A stretch of 64,000 nt of DNA from Candidula unifasciata (GCA_905116865.2 CAJHNH020002047.1:1-64000); one strand, 5' to 3'. Positions 40,697-52,930 are shown, counted from the first letter of the stretch. Program-made: numbers and translations. The notes: generated by a model not told the origin, from the sequence alone.

Positions 40697-41080
40697 AACC
40701 TGGTATGTAATGGTGTGACAAGACAAACAGTGAGAAAAGATGATGAGAGAGAGAAAGAGAGAATGCAAACTGTTTTAACTCTGTTACCTCCTACTAAAAG
40801 TAAACTGAAAAATGAAGTCATCACAAAACAGAAACATGAAATTACTTTAAGTAAATGCTGTTAACTGGCAAACTCATCAGAGAATGTTACCAGTATAATA
40901 CCACGTGTTGAAGTACTTTCTAGCAACCCAGAACCATCTTACCCCATCCTAGAAGACCAGATCTGACCCCATCCTAGAATGTAAACTAGGTGAAACTAGG
41001 TCTCTCCCTATAACCTTCCCTCAGATGAACAATTTGTAACTAATTTCTACACTAAAGGTTTAAACATTCGAAAGCAGACT
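40697..41080 (+). other. Decayed protease-RT linker
   Basis: Lys/Glu-rich open pieces with many stops, no domain recognisable. Confidence 0.4.
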
Positions 41081-41455
41081 GTGTTACCAAACACATGTAA
41101 ACAGACATCAGTGACATCTCCCACTGCGAAATTAGATCTCATTACTAAAATAAAAGATGTTCTCACAAATAACAACAGTTTAAAAGGGAAAGCAATTCCA
41201 TTGAACATAGGGAAACAAATTGTACATTCTCTAAAATCTTCCACATTTGCTTTATTAACCATACTTATTTCAGTTGTTGCCACATACATCATACATAAAT
41301 GTACTGTCATTGGTGATGTTGTAAACTATGTAACAACATTTACATCAGTTGTTAAAAGTAAAAAACAAATTGGACTGACAGTCAAACCTTCTAAATTTAA
41401 AAAAGCTTTTGGGAAGATTGATTTTTATGGAATAACTTTTCAAAGGAAACACTGA
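41081..41455 (+). pseudogene. RT remnant of LTR element
   Basis: In the second half, VIGDVVNYVTTF stands where YxDDVVIYSxTF is expected, and GLTVKPSKFKKAFGKIDFYG matches the RT thumb (GLTxxPSKCxFGxxxIxFLG). The fingers and most of the palm are absent and the first catalytic Asp of the box is Gly. The catalytic core is gone. Confidence 0.65.
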
Positions 41456-41880
41456 TCAGTGATCACAAAATTATCTTCAAAATTTTGCACCTTGAAGTCC
41501 CTACAAGTAAAAAGGTATTCCGAAGCCTACTTGGGACTATCAATCACAAAAAGAAATTCATCCTAAATTTCTGTTAATAAACTGCATGTGCCAATGCGAT
41601 TCAGTGGAACACAGAACTTGACCAGGCCCTCGCCAGGATCAAGACTCAATTCTCCAGCCCTCCTATTTTAACATTATCTAATATCATATTGTATCTTATC
41701 CTCAGATGTTTTTTGGCATCCCATACCGTCACAGATATTGCAGATGGCGTATTACGAACGCAATATCCAACATCCGACATGCTCCAGCAGTAGAGAGCTT
41801 ACCTCAGCAGAGTAGAGGTACGCACCGTTGGAAGAATGGATGTTCTGCAGTCGTCTTTTGCATCTCTAAGTTTCTTACTC
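41456..41880 (+). other. Decayed RT-RNase H connection
   Basis: Fragments such as PYRHRYCR and AVVFCISKFLT (compare RNase H AVxYxSKxLT) in shifting frames suggest eroded pol sequence. Confidence 0.35.
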
Positions 41881-42036
41881 CAAACAGATAACAAACCACT
41901 GCTTGTTATAAAATAAGGATCTCCCAAGAACAACAGAATTGCACGTTGGGCACTGCTACTTCAGACTTACCAGTTTGAAATTACCCACATTAACGGTGCA
42001 CAGAACAACTTGGCTGACCTCCTCAGTAGATTGTAA
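41881..42036 (+). pseudogene. RNase H C-terminal remnant of LTR element
   Basis: Reads QTDNKPLLVIK, stop, then RIARWALLLQTYQFEITHI and NNLADLLSRL with a stop. This is the Ty3/gypsy RNase H end (TDHKPL ... RWALxLQxYxFEIxHxxG ... ADxLSRL). It supports the gypsy assignment. Confidence 0.75.
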
Positions 42037-44803
42037 CATTTGTTCCAGAATTAAATACTAACAGTTGTACCACGGGATGAAAATACCAGTATCCAAAATG
42101 ATACCATCATGTTACAGTTTACAGTTAACAGTACCTAGAGACTGAGTTATTCAGACAACTATGTCCATAGTCTGAACTCTACAATGTTATACATAAACTG
42201 AATTCTACACACAAATGTATGAAGAGGTGAAATCCTACAGTAATAAAAGACTGACGTCTACAGTTATAACTATTAAAACTTTGAATTTCTACAACTATAA
42301 AGACCTGAATTGTACAGTCAAGAGTACCAATATATTTAACTGGACAGTTACCAGCGCCATCACAGATATATACAGCTGTACTTGGTACTTCTGAACCACA
42401 ATTAATTGGTATTCTTCATATTTTGATTATGCATCTACATTCAAGTCAAGAAATGAAATTATTATGCTTCTGAAAGTTCTACTAAAACGACCATGCAATA
42501 AATAACATAGGTCTAGTGCTGGTAAACTACAACAGTGAAGTTTTCACCATATAAGAATCAACACAACACAAGTTTGCATAACTTGCATAAACTTTTGAAC
42601 TATTGATTTGACATTTTAAATTGTTAGTTCCAGTGTGCAGATTCAAGATATCATTGATTTGGTGCTACATTACTAATTGATACAACCGGAAGTGCCAATC
42701 TAAAACATTTCCATCAATGTGCATTCCAATTGTTCTGTTCCAGAATGTAGACTCTATTGATAACTTACTTGGTACCATACTCAGTGGTACAGTGGTACAA
42801 TAGAAACTTCAATAAAGAAAGGCCTCGTAATAACATTATGATATGCTCCAACGGCCTGATGTATATTAATACCGATGTGTAGTGCAGCAGAAAGTGACAG
42901 TTCGAAATTAACAGTTCTCAAAATACTTGAAAAGTTTCCCACAACACGTACCTCTCCCAAGAAACAGTTACCTAAATTCAACAGAACTTCAAGAAATTCC
43001 TATATTTTGACTTCATTGACTACAAGATCTACATGAACATGGAAATATTTGGTATTCCACTTCCGAAAATACTAAAGTATAAACTGTGAAAATACTTAAG
43101 GATGAACAGTTTTGTCTTCAAGATCTGGACCTCACGCAAATCATGGATCAAGGTTCTTCATAGAGTGTGAGATGTATGAAAGTGGAATAAAATTGTGTGC
43201 AAGGTTATGGGAATATTATTTGGATAATCCTTATGTCATTGATAATGTGCATTAACATATATGCTACGCGTGATATTTGTTGTTTTATGTATATGTTATA
43301 TTTGTTATGTACTGTATTTGTTAGTTCATATGTGCTGTGCAATGTATGTGTATATGTGTACATCTTATTTGTGGTATTATATTTTTGTATACTATGTATG
43401 TCATATTTACACTTCAATGTTTTGGTTCATAATTATTACGTATATGCATACCTTATTTATTTTGAATTTGTAACATTTTCATTTGGGATAGTGAAAGTTT
43501 TTGTTTATATTTTTCTTATTTCTTCTATTTTGTTCTCATAAGTTAAGACATAAAAGATAATTTTTTTTTCTCCTTTTCTTTCTTTTAGTTTTTTTCATGT
43601 TAAAGTTTAAATTGATTTTCTTCTTTTTGGTTTTCCTCTCTTATAAAACTAAACTCTAAGTAAATGTTAAATGCAACGTGTTGTTTGTTGTGAAGTCAAC
43701 CACATTTGGGTTTTGGTGGATGACAACGCAACTGCCAACTTACTGCATGAACTATGTGAGTAAATGATTATAAAAATGTAGACATAATGTAAATGTAGCG
43801 GTAACTTTAATTGGAATATAAACAAGACGAATTGTAGACTATAGGTTTCAGACGGTATCTAACAAAAATTTAAAATTCAAACTTTTATTTTATTTTTCTC
43901 TAACTTTGAATTTATTGTCCGAACATTGATCTCATTTTTATTTTTTATTATTTTTTTATTTTTATTTTTTTCAAGTAAAGAAAAAAACCTAAAAATTAAA
44001 AATTTATTAAAATAAAGTAGATTATTTTTTATTTGGTATTTATAAAACAGATGTGGATTTATATTAGTATTCTGAATTTTCACTGAGAGTAACCACAGAT
44101 TACACTGAATATTGTGCAACAGGGTAAAACACTAGAGGTTTGACCTCATCCCTGTTGGTTGTGGATGTGTCTCACAAGCCACATTTGGGTTTACTATTTA
44201 TACTGCACTGTGGGTCAGAAGGTGTGACTAGTGTCCGCAGCAGGGATGCTTGAAATAGAGACACATTCACGACGGTATGTCAGGAAGACGGGAGGCTTCC
44301 ATATTAACCATAGATGACTCTGGGAGAGTCTTTGATATCTATGACGACCATTGATATGTATTCGCTGGGTAGCGCAGTCGGTGGCGTCCAACTAGGCACG
44401 GGAGTGTAGTTGGGTTAGTGGGTCCAGGGCAGGTTGATTGTCCACCCACATAATTTTTTAGTCATCACCATTAGGATCAGGAGGTGTCAGAAAATGGTGG
44501 CATATTTGTGACAGGTATTGACATCATTGACAGCCACAGAGGGAAGAGTTATTCCCATGTGTATACAAACCCCAAAGAAATGTATGTGTATTAAGTGACT
44601 CAGAAGAATGAATATATCAAACTAATGTAAACATTAACCTGACATCAGGATACTGACACTGGACTTGTAACGTAGGACATCTTAGATTTAATTAACCAAG
44701 AGGTTGACACGACCATGTGGACATTCCATACCCGATAGAGAGATACTTGACTACAGACTTAGGCAACGAACTTAGACGTCTGTTGTCAGGAAGTATCTTT
44801 CCT
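42037..44803 (+). other. AT-rich internal 3' region, integrase not found
   Basis: 2.8 kb where integrase would normally lie. I see no HHCC or DDE motifs in any frame. A loose periodic motif (ctgaa.tctacaa, about 25-32 bases apart) runs from about 42170 to 42320. A hydrophobic open frame at 43197-43541 is AT-driven and probably not coding. Part of it may be foreign sequence. Confidence 0.45.
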
Positions 44804-44816
44804 AAGGAGGGGCGGA
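44804..44816 (+). promoter_or_regulatory. Polypurine tract of LTR element
   Basis: AAGGAGGGGCGGA directly abuts the TG of the 3' LTR; this is the usual plus-strand primer position. Confidence 0.7.
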
Positions 44817-45675
44817 TGTCAGAGGCCAGTTCGGCTATGAGAAGCACAACAGATGTCTCATAGTGAATCATCACGCTTGTACCAGTTGACCTTCAGGGCA
44901 AACTCAGTGTGTGAACGAACAGCTCGTTCACGCAATAAGCCGTGCCCAGTTTGGAGGCCAGGTCGAGTTCACTCAGCCTGACACGGAGTGCTGCGGATTT
45001 GGCTATGAACTCGGGGGGAAATACAAAAGGCTTGGTCCAAGCGGGTTTGAGGGGACTTGTGAGCGGACAGTTGTTGACGACGGTTGTGAACTAGTCGACA
45101 GAGAGAGACAGGACAACGGTTTATGACGAGGGAACGTTAGGTTAGTGACGGTTAGGTACAAATAGGATATTCGTATTTAGTGTCTGTGATAGGCCGTATT
45201 TGTATTTATTGTTGTCGGCTAGATGGTAGAGAGAGTTAAGGTCTTTGTGTAGTAGATATTACAGGTAGTATTTGTTTAAGCAGTTAATCATAGGTGACGC
45301 GCCTGGTAATGGCGATTACACTGCCCGGGCGCGCTTAGGCCATACACTTTCCGTGTATCGCTGAAGTCCCGTTTGGCAATCGACGGCGGATTGATTGGCA
45401 CTGAGACACTGCTGGCTAAGAGTCGTGCCCCCCTAGATCCATGGGAGCTGGCCTGGGGTGATTAGTGAGTGTAAAGCTGTCATCGCCAAGGCAGCTTCGG
45501 ATGGGAGCTGCTTAGCCCAGTTGAAGTATTTGTATGTCTAATGTTCATTGTATATTAAAGATAATGGTTGTACTCAGCCGGAGTGTCGCCTTAAGTGTGT
45601 TTGGGTAGTAGAGTCTGTCAGCTGGCCTTCCTAGCGAGCCATATAAAATAAGTAGAGTAGTTTAGGTCTCTGACA
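44817..45675 (+). repeat. 3' LTR (859 bp)
   Basis: TGTCAGAG ... CTCTGACA inverted ends. An internal TATA-like catataaaa lies at about 45640 and its last 141 bases match 37372-37512. A target duplication cannot be tested because the 5' LTR start is missing. Confidence 0.85.
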
Positions 45676-45722
45676 GGCCCCAATATACCGTACAGTTGAA
45701 TAGGTTTCTGGAATTTTTACCT

Positions 45723-45758
45723 GGGGGGGGGGGGGGGGGGTGGGGGGGGGGGGGGGGG
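45723..45758. repeat. Poly-G run (18 G, T, 17 G)
   Basis: An almost pure G tract in unique sequence just right of the LTR; could form G-quadruplexes. Run length may be an assembly estimate. Confidence 0.9.
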
Positions 45759-46010
45759 AGGGAGAGTGTCATTGTGTGATGAGTCATTGTTGATGACATG
45801 CAGTGCTTTACCATGACACAGTAGCTCACCGTACAGCTATGACTGTTGAAGGCTGAGAAGAGTTTTTGAGTTTGCCTCCTTAGCCAGCTATCCAGAAAGA
45901 GGCTTTTGCACTCAGAGTGGTCAGGCCTTTAGGTGGCAGCCCAGAAAGGATAACTTGTATCAGAATCACATGTGTTCACTTTAGTAGTCATGTTTTATTT
46001 TCCTGTCCAG

Positions 46011-46097
46011 GTGCTGGTAATTGTTCTAGTGCTAGCAGCCCTTGTCTTCATTCAATTTCTTATCATGATGCAACAGCCGACTGTAAATGTATTTTGA
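46011..46097 (+). CDS. Possible terminal exon encoding a C-terminal transmembrane helix
   Basis: A good acceptor (ttttattttcctgtccag) is followed by an open stretch coding VLVIVLVLAALVFIQFLIMM, then QQPTVNVF and a stop. A single hydrophobic helix with a short polar end is the form of a tail-anchored or inner-nuclear-membrane protein. The end resembles LEM-domain proteins such as LAP2 and emerin (helix, then M-x-x-x-x-V/G-N-P-F). No upstream exon was found, so this is a candidate only. Confidence 0.35.
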   Translation: MLVIVLVLAALVFIQFLIMMQQPTVNVF

Positions 46098-46227
46098 TTT
46101 GGCAATGTGATAGTCCTGTTTTAATCTTCCTGTGTGTGTTTTTGTTTTAATATAATTTTTTTTACTGATTATTCAAAACATCTGGAGATATATCCAGTGG
46201 TTCACGGTAGACTAGTGAGTTGTGCAC

Positions 46228-48070
46228 TAGAACATCTGACAACAAACACACACAAGCACAAAACAAACACACATTACCTGTAATCTTTGCCAGGAATACA
46301 GTACAATATTTGCTGGAGTGTAGGAAATATGAAAACCAAAGGAAACTATTACCTGACTACATGAATCACTGTAAATTACCTATGACAATGGGAAACTTGA
46401 TGCCTACAAACAGCCCCAGAGAGCTGCGTGGCAAGGTCAAGCAATTTATTACTAAGAATAAAGTCCACACATAGAAGGGTAAAGAATGCCCCTGGGATCT
46501 CTGAAGTAGTTTCCCCTAAAGATAAAATCGAGGAGAATAATCAATGATTGCACACTAAGGAAACGATATATCCACCATGTTAATGACACAATGTTATTAG
46601 ATTATCTATGTCTAATTATTCATAGTATAATTTCTATCATAACCACAACCCTGATCAAAGCAGAACATGAAACTACAAATTGCATTTTGTTCATGTAATT
46701 ATAGATATAAAAAATTAGTATAACAGGTTTAAGGTTTGAACAACAGATTAACATCATGGCACTCGGGTAGTAACCCATAAGTGCTCCTGTTCTTCTTCTA
46801 ACTCAAGTCTGAGTCCAAAGAAGCTCAGCACATTGCACAGGCTCTGTTGCACCAGCGAATACCCTGAAATACTTTGTGTAGATTTATAACTCCAAATTTT
46901 GCTAGGGCAGTGCCATTAGGCTACTTTTTTCTATTTCCAACTGCCAAGGTATATTTAATGTCTGCAACAATGCACACGGGAGTCCAATCTCACTACCCAG
47001 AGACCAGTGAAAATGGTATAGACATGTAAAAAGATCCAATTGCCTCTCAAAAACAATACTGCAGGGCTCAGCAGAGGGGAAGAGGCGTAGAGGCAGACCA
47101 TGTAAGACCTGGATAAACACCTTGACTGTCCTAAGGCATGCAACCATGAAGTCCATCACATCTGACCGCCAGAAGTAGAGGAAGCTATTCAGACAGTCAA
47201 GAGAAACTGGTAACCCAAAATTCTGCAGTGTTATGGGAAGATGAGAGGAGGAAACAAATTCTAGTGAATTCAGATGAGAAGAAAGACGATCATGCTTGAC
47301 AGGCCACATCTGTGAAAACCTTCAGAGCAATATAACTAAAATGAGGCTGCACTGGAAGCCACAAGGCAAAGATTTATAAGCAGACTAAAGAAACATTGGA
47401 AGTTACTCCCTCAGTGAACAATTGCCAGTCTGCCCCATCTCTTGCAGCTCCCTCAGTTCAATATTGCTTTTAGCTATAATTGACTTCACATGTTTGAGTT
47501 CTTTTTCTTTCATCATATGTTTCCAATAAGAGAACTATAGAAAACAATGCATACACTTTTTTTAATACAGTTTATCTTCAGGGCAAGCAGTGCTATAGCA
47601 GACGGTAGTTATGTTATGCTTTGTGTTAACACTGTGTTAGAATAAATGTAATGTAAAGTCACAGTTTAAGTGTGTTTCGCCTCTTTGCGTCTTAGGCAGC
47701 GGAGCCCAAATTGTCAACCGCGGCCAGCTCATCAGCCAGCAGTCGCGAGGATAATAGGGACCCCCAGCTGGAGGTTCAGCAAAGAAAGTTGTTTTGTTGC
47801 AGACTCACTAATGCAACCATGGAGGGCCATCTACGAGCCCATTTTGGGGTATATGGTCCGATTGAATCCTGTGTTATTTATCGGGACCCCTACACTCGAA
47901 AGTAAATACTTGTTTTTGCTTTCTTTGTATTATTTATCTATTCTGAACTGATAGTCATATTTATTTCAACTGTCACATCAAACTTGTTTATTCATTTATT
48001 GCCATGGTTAACCTCCCTGTGAATTTAGTTGTAGATGACACAGTGTCTGGTCAGTTGAGGCATCATGTTC
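46228..48070. repeat. Segmental duplication B2, left part (copy of 11107-12972)
   Basis: Starts at catctgacaacaaacacac and follows 11107 onward, but lacks the CRE/TATA region. It includes the non-LTR tail (46990-47240) and exon a. It ends at 48070 within the exon-a intron, where a second exon-a copy begins. Confidence 0.85.
46990..47240 (+). mobile_element. Non-LTR retrotransposon tail (B2 copy)
   Basis: Copy of 11875-12125. Confidence 0.6.
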
Positions 48071-48774
48071 AAATTGTCAACCGCGGCCAGCTTATCAACC
48101 AGCAGTCGCCAAGATAATAGGGACCCCCAGCTAGAGGTTCAGCAAAGAAAGTTGTTTTGTTGCAGACTCACTAATGCAACCATGGAGGGCCATCTACGAG
48201 CCCATTTTGGGGTATATGGTCTGATTGAATCTTGTATTATTCTCTGCGACCCTTACACGAAAAAGTAGGACAAACTAGGAAGAAGAAGAAAACAATGATC
48301 AATACCAAGATGGAATGTGCAGTATTTATGTGCTGCATTTGTTGTTCTATGTTCAGTGATGTGTAGTCAGTGAAAGTTAGTCTCATTTACATTGCAGGTC
48401 AAGACACTTCAGATTTGTGACCTTCAAAGACGTTGAGAGTCTTGAAAGAGCGCTAGCCGCTCAGCCACACTCCGTACTAAAGACAATGATTGGAGTCAGG
48501 AGGGCTATGCTCAGATTTTTTTTTACTTTACAAACATTTAGCTGCTGATAGTTTCAATCACTTGATCTGTATTCTTAAATAACTGTATTAAAGAGGAGTT
48601 CAATGGTAAAGATTTGTTCTCTTCCTTTAATGTCTCTGGACATGAAACTTCTTAGTGCTCACTGGCTGCAAACTTCAGCCCTGGTTGTTGGTCTCCTTCT
48701 TCATAATATTTGACTAGTAGTGGGCCTATTTGAACAAGCATTTGTGCAACTTAAATAAAAAGTAAAAATTAACG

Positions 48775-49005
48775 GACTTTTTTTTCCACACCTCTGGGGG
48801 TATAGGGCTAGACCTAAATTTTTATAGACAAATCGGCACAAAATGGGCGATGTAATCAGCATGCACCCGGTACTCACTCGAGGCTGTGTCGACCTGGAAG
48901 CCAAGGTTTTTTTCAAAAATAGTTCGTCTCCGCCAGGGAGCGAACCCACAACCTTCCGATCTGCGGCGAGCGTCTAGCCGATCGGCCAAGGCGGCTCCCG
49001 CAACT
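48775..49005 (-). repeat. tRNA-derived SINE (copy 2 intron)
   Basis: Orthologous position to 15775-16020. Confidence 0.75.
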
Positions 49006-49104
49006 TGAATATGGTTCTAATAACATTTGGCTTTGAGGCTAGGATTGACTAGCAGGCGGTGCAGAATCAGACATTCAACAACTGACAATTCATGCTCATT
49101 TTAT

Positions 49105-49560
49105 GTAATTATTTATAAACATGTCTGTGCTGAGAGTCAGAACAAGCATAGGGGGTTCATGGCGAAAGCAAATAACAGCTGCTTGGTGCAACAAAGCTAG
49201 GCATATCAGACCACAATTTTTAGTTTTAGAATGGAGGTGAAGCCAGTCACTGCAGCCTTCTCCTGGCATGAGAACCAGATGTGCAGACACGTTGTGATTG
49301 TAACTGACTCTCAGAGATAGGTGGAGACATGCATGCTCTATGCAAAGTGGCAAACATCACTTCAAAGGTGGCAGGAAGTTAGCGTCCTTTGGATATTTTC
49401 TCACTCATGTAGGTTTACTGGGAAATGGACAAACAGGCAGACTGCTTGGTTGGGCACCACTTTGGGAGTGAAATGATGCGTGATAAGCTAGATGTTGTCA
49501 GAGACCTTTGGGAGTGTGTGAATAATGGGAAAGCATAAATAGATCGTTAGGAGGTGAGCA
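49105..49560 (+). mobile_element. RNase H-domain retroelement remnant (copy 2 intron)
   Basis: Orthologous to 16120-16570. Confidence 0.55.
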
Positions 49561-50504
49561 GGGGATCTGGCTGACACTGACCACTTGCAGACTTGTCGTT
49601 TTGGATGACCACAGAGGTGTGTAGAGAGGACCTGACCAGCATGAGTCTTGGTCCTGTCACAATATGTGGTTCAGCACTGATGCATCCATCCCAGGCACAG
49701 TCTTAATATACATATATATATATACACACATATATACACACACACACATGCTGATGAGACTATGCACTGGTCATATTGTAATAAACTCGGTTTTTATCCT
49801 TGCAGCCCAAAGAAGCAGCTGTGAAAGTCCCTCCCCCACCGAACTGAATCTTCATCGGTGGATTATCCAGAGATACCACGGACGAAGACCTACGTGAGGC
49901 CTTTGGGAGGTTTGGGGAGATCACAGACGTCACATGCATCATTTATGAAAAAAACAAAAAAGAAACAACCAACAAATTCAAAGGCTATGGATATGTCACA
50001 TTCGCACGATGTCACAGTATGGACAGAGTCCTGCATAAGTTATAGTTTTGTTGATATTGACTGCAAAATTATGTTTTTTTTCTCTGTAAATTTCACTTAA
50101 TACCTGTAGTCAAGTAAAAATGTTAGGCTAGAGGGCAGATTTCATTGCACTGGTTTTTATCCATTACACCTCATTCTCTCTTTGCTAAACTGCTGCTGCT
50201 TGTCAGCCTTTGATGCTGTTACAGAGTAGCGTCCCCACTGCCGAAAATTAGATGCAGGCAAAGCAATTGAAACCCATCAGAGATTCGACCCTTTCCCAGT
50301 CGGCACACAGCCCGAGGGTTCTATCAAAAACCACCACGTACTAGGTTTTCACATCGAGCTGGCAAATTACGTTGCTTAACTAAAGTCACAAACAAAACGA
50401 TTCTCACGGACTGATGGGGCTAGTCGCCAGCCGTCTGAGAATGTTTGGAATGTCACGTAGCCCCAATCAGATTGACAATTTTCCAGTAACACCTGGTAAT
50501 TAAT

Positions 50505-51785
50505 TTAGTTTTGTTTGGCAACATGCAATAGTTATACCATTGTGGAAGAACAAAGGAAGCAAGCGAGAATGCGGTCAATACCGAGGCATCTCTCTTTTAA
50601 GCCATGTTGGCAAAGTGTATGCCAAGATAATAGAAACAAGACTGAGACCAGTAATAGAACCACAGCTGGCAGAAGAACAGATGGGATTTAGGAGAAATAG
50701 AAGCTGCACAGATGCAATCTTCACACTTAAACAGTTAATAGAAAAGAACATTGAATACAATAAGAACTTATTTGTGGCCTTCGTAGACCAGGAGAAGGCA
50801 TTTGACAGAGTCGACAGACAATTATTATGGAAAGTAATGGCAAGATACGGAGTAAGCGAACACCTCATCGAAGTGTGCAAAAGTTTATACAGGGATTGTA
50901 GAAATGTAGTTAGAATAAACAGGGAACATCTCATCCATTCACAGTAACATCTGGAGTAAGACAGGGGTGTGTCTTATCACCACTGCTGTTTATCACCTAC
51001 ATCGACAGTATATGCAAGAATGCCAAGCCCATGAATGAAAATGTTAGTAAGATCAACGAATTACTCTTTGCAGATGACCAGGCCTTGATAGCAGAAAGAG
51101 CCATGAAATTGCAACAACATCTAACATCCATGAATGAAGAATGTAAAACAAATAATATGAGAATCAACACTGAACAGACAGAAGTAATGTCAATAGGAAA
51201 AAAGAAGACAGATCTAAACATAGCAATAGAGAACAAAGGCATTAAACAGGCATCTGAGATTAAATATCTGGGAACTACATTTACCGAAGATGGGAAATTG
51301 GATAAAGAAATTAATATTAGATGCAGTAAAGCAAACCAAGTATTGTGACAGCTAGCCCCCCTCTTACAGCATAAGACAATCCTAATCAGCACAAAGAGAC
51401 ATCTTATTCAAAGCATATTTATTCCAACTCTGTGCGACCAGTGCCAGACATGGTCACTCACAACAAACCATAAAAAAATATTAGTAACCATGGAAATGAA
51501 ATGTCTGAGAAGGGCTGTAGGAGTGACCATAAGAGATAAATAAGATCAGGAATGAGATCATAAGAGAAAAAGTCGGCACAGAACCAATTCTAAATTACAT
51601 ATAAAGACAGCAAGTGAAATGGTTTGCCCACTTAGAGAGAATGCCTTGTGACACCATACCATACAAAGCATACATGGAAAGAGAAGAAGGTCGTAGAGCA
51701 AGAGGTAGACCAAGAACAAGATGGAAGGATAACATGAGAGAAGCTCTACAACAGCACGATGTGCCTATGGTCGAGGCGGCCATAG
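50505..51785 (+). mobile_element. Non-LTR reverse transcriptase (unit 2 copy), 3'-cut by duplication junction
   Basis: RT domains in order: PLWKNKGSKRECGQYRGISL, EEQMGFRRNRSCTDAI, FVDQEKAFDRVDR (first catalytic Asp), then a frameshift and stop at 50945-50947, GVRQGCVLSPLLF, LLFADDQALIAE (FADD box, about 51060-51095) and EIKYLGTTFTEDG. A further break at about 51348 is followed by the HLERMPCDTIPYK and EGRRARGRPRTRWKDN tail. It stops at ggcggcca(51783) where intron sequence of the next unit begins. Not functional. Confidence 0.85.
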
Positions 51786-52704
51786 TTCTTTTTCTTTCAT
51801 CATATGTTTCCAATAAGGGAACTATAGAAAACAATGCATACACTTTTTTTAATACAGTTTCTCTTCAGGGCAAGCAGTGCTATAGCAGAGGAAGTTATGT
51901 TATGCTTTGTGTTAACACTGTGTTAGAATAAATGTAATGTAAAGTCACAGTTTAAGTGTGTTTCGCCTCTTTGCGTAGTTAGGCAATGAGTTTAAAAACA
52001 GATCAACCGCGGCCAGCTCATCATCATGCCAGCGGCCAGCTCGCCTAGGGACCCCCAGCTGGAGGTTCAGCAAAGAAAAATGTTTTGCTGTAGACTCACA
52101 AATGAAACAATGGAGGGCCATCTACGAGCCCATTTTGGGGTATATGGTCCGATTAAATCTTGTATTATTCTCTGCGACCCTTACACGAAAAAGTAGGACA
52201 AACTAGGAAGAAGAAGAAAACAATGATCAATACCAAGATGGAATGTGCAGTATTTATGTGCTGCATTTGTTGTTCTATGTTCAGTGATGTGTAGTCAGTG
52301 AAAGTTAGTCTCATTTACATTGCAGGTCAAGACACTTCAGATTTGTGACCTTCAAAGACGTTGAGAGTCTTGAAAGAGCGCTAGCCGCTCAGCCACACTC
52401 CGTACTAAAGACAATGATTGGAGTCAGGAGGGGCTTATGCCCAGATTTTTTTTTTACTTTACAAACATTTAGCTGCTGATAGTTTCAATCACTTGATCTG
52501 TATTCTTAAATAACTGTATTAAAGAGGAGTTCAATGGTAAAGATTTGTTCTCTTCCTCCAATGTCTCTGGACATGAAACTTCTTAGTGCTCACTGGCTGC
52601 AAACTTCAGCCCTGGTTGTTGGTCTCCTTCTTGATAATATTTGACTAGTAGTGGGCCTATTTGAACAAGCATTTGTGCAACTTAAATAAAAAGTAAAAAT
52701 TAAC

Positions 52705-52930
52705 GGACTTTTTTTCCACACCTCTGGGGGTATAGGGCTAGACCTAAATTTTTATAGACAAATCGGCACAAAATGGGCGATGTAATCAGCATGCACCCGG
52801 TACTCACTCGAGGCTGTGTCGACCTGGAAGCCAAGGTTTTTTTCAAAAATAGTTCGTCTCCGCCAGGGAGCGAACCCACAACCTTCCGATCTGCGGCGAG
52901 CGTCTAGCCGATCGGCCAAGGCGGCTCCCG
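52705..52930 (-). repeat. tRNA-derived SINE (copy 3 intron)
   Basis: Orthologous position to 15775-16020. Confidence 0.75.

Larger units (their letters stand above)
37370..45675 (+). mobile_element. Defective Ty3/gypsy-type LTR retrotransposon
   Basis: The 3' LTR (44817-45675) starts TGTCAGAGG and ends TCTCTGACA. The last ~143 bp of the same LTR stand at 37370-37512, so the 5' LTR has lost about 716 bp. Between them lie a 1.3-kb leader, Gag in two frames, a protease, broken RT and RNase H pieces, and a long AT-rich part without integrase. A polypurine tract precedes the 3' LTR. The element cannot be autonomous. The missing 5' end coincides with the end of duplicated segment A. Confidence 0.85.
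47696..50379 (+). pseudogene. RRM gene copy 2 (pseudogene, with doubled exon a)
   Basis: Pieces: exon a at 47696-47901 (KLFCCRLTN, YRDPYTRK), a second exon a at 48071-48264 without acceptor (LCDPYTKK), exon b at 48398-48513, exon c at 49806-50034. Lesions: RNP1 in exon b is SRHFRFVTF (Gly to Arg); the exon-b donor has been deleted; exon c has TGA at 49845-49847 in place of an Arg codon; the exon-c donor is ATAAGT instead of GTAAGT. It cannot make the two-RRM protein. Confidence 0.85.

Noticed and set aside
43197..43541. 114-codon hydrophobic frame that might be an envelope-like gene of the LTR element
   Set aside because: AT-rich low-complexity composition, overlapping frames on both strands equally open, and no signal peptide plus cysteine pattern.
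50575..50934. Minus-strand frames opposite the RT copies (also 50997-51392 and equivalents)
   Set aside because: Shadows of the RT coding strand; they repeat in all three units because the DNA is duplicated.
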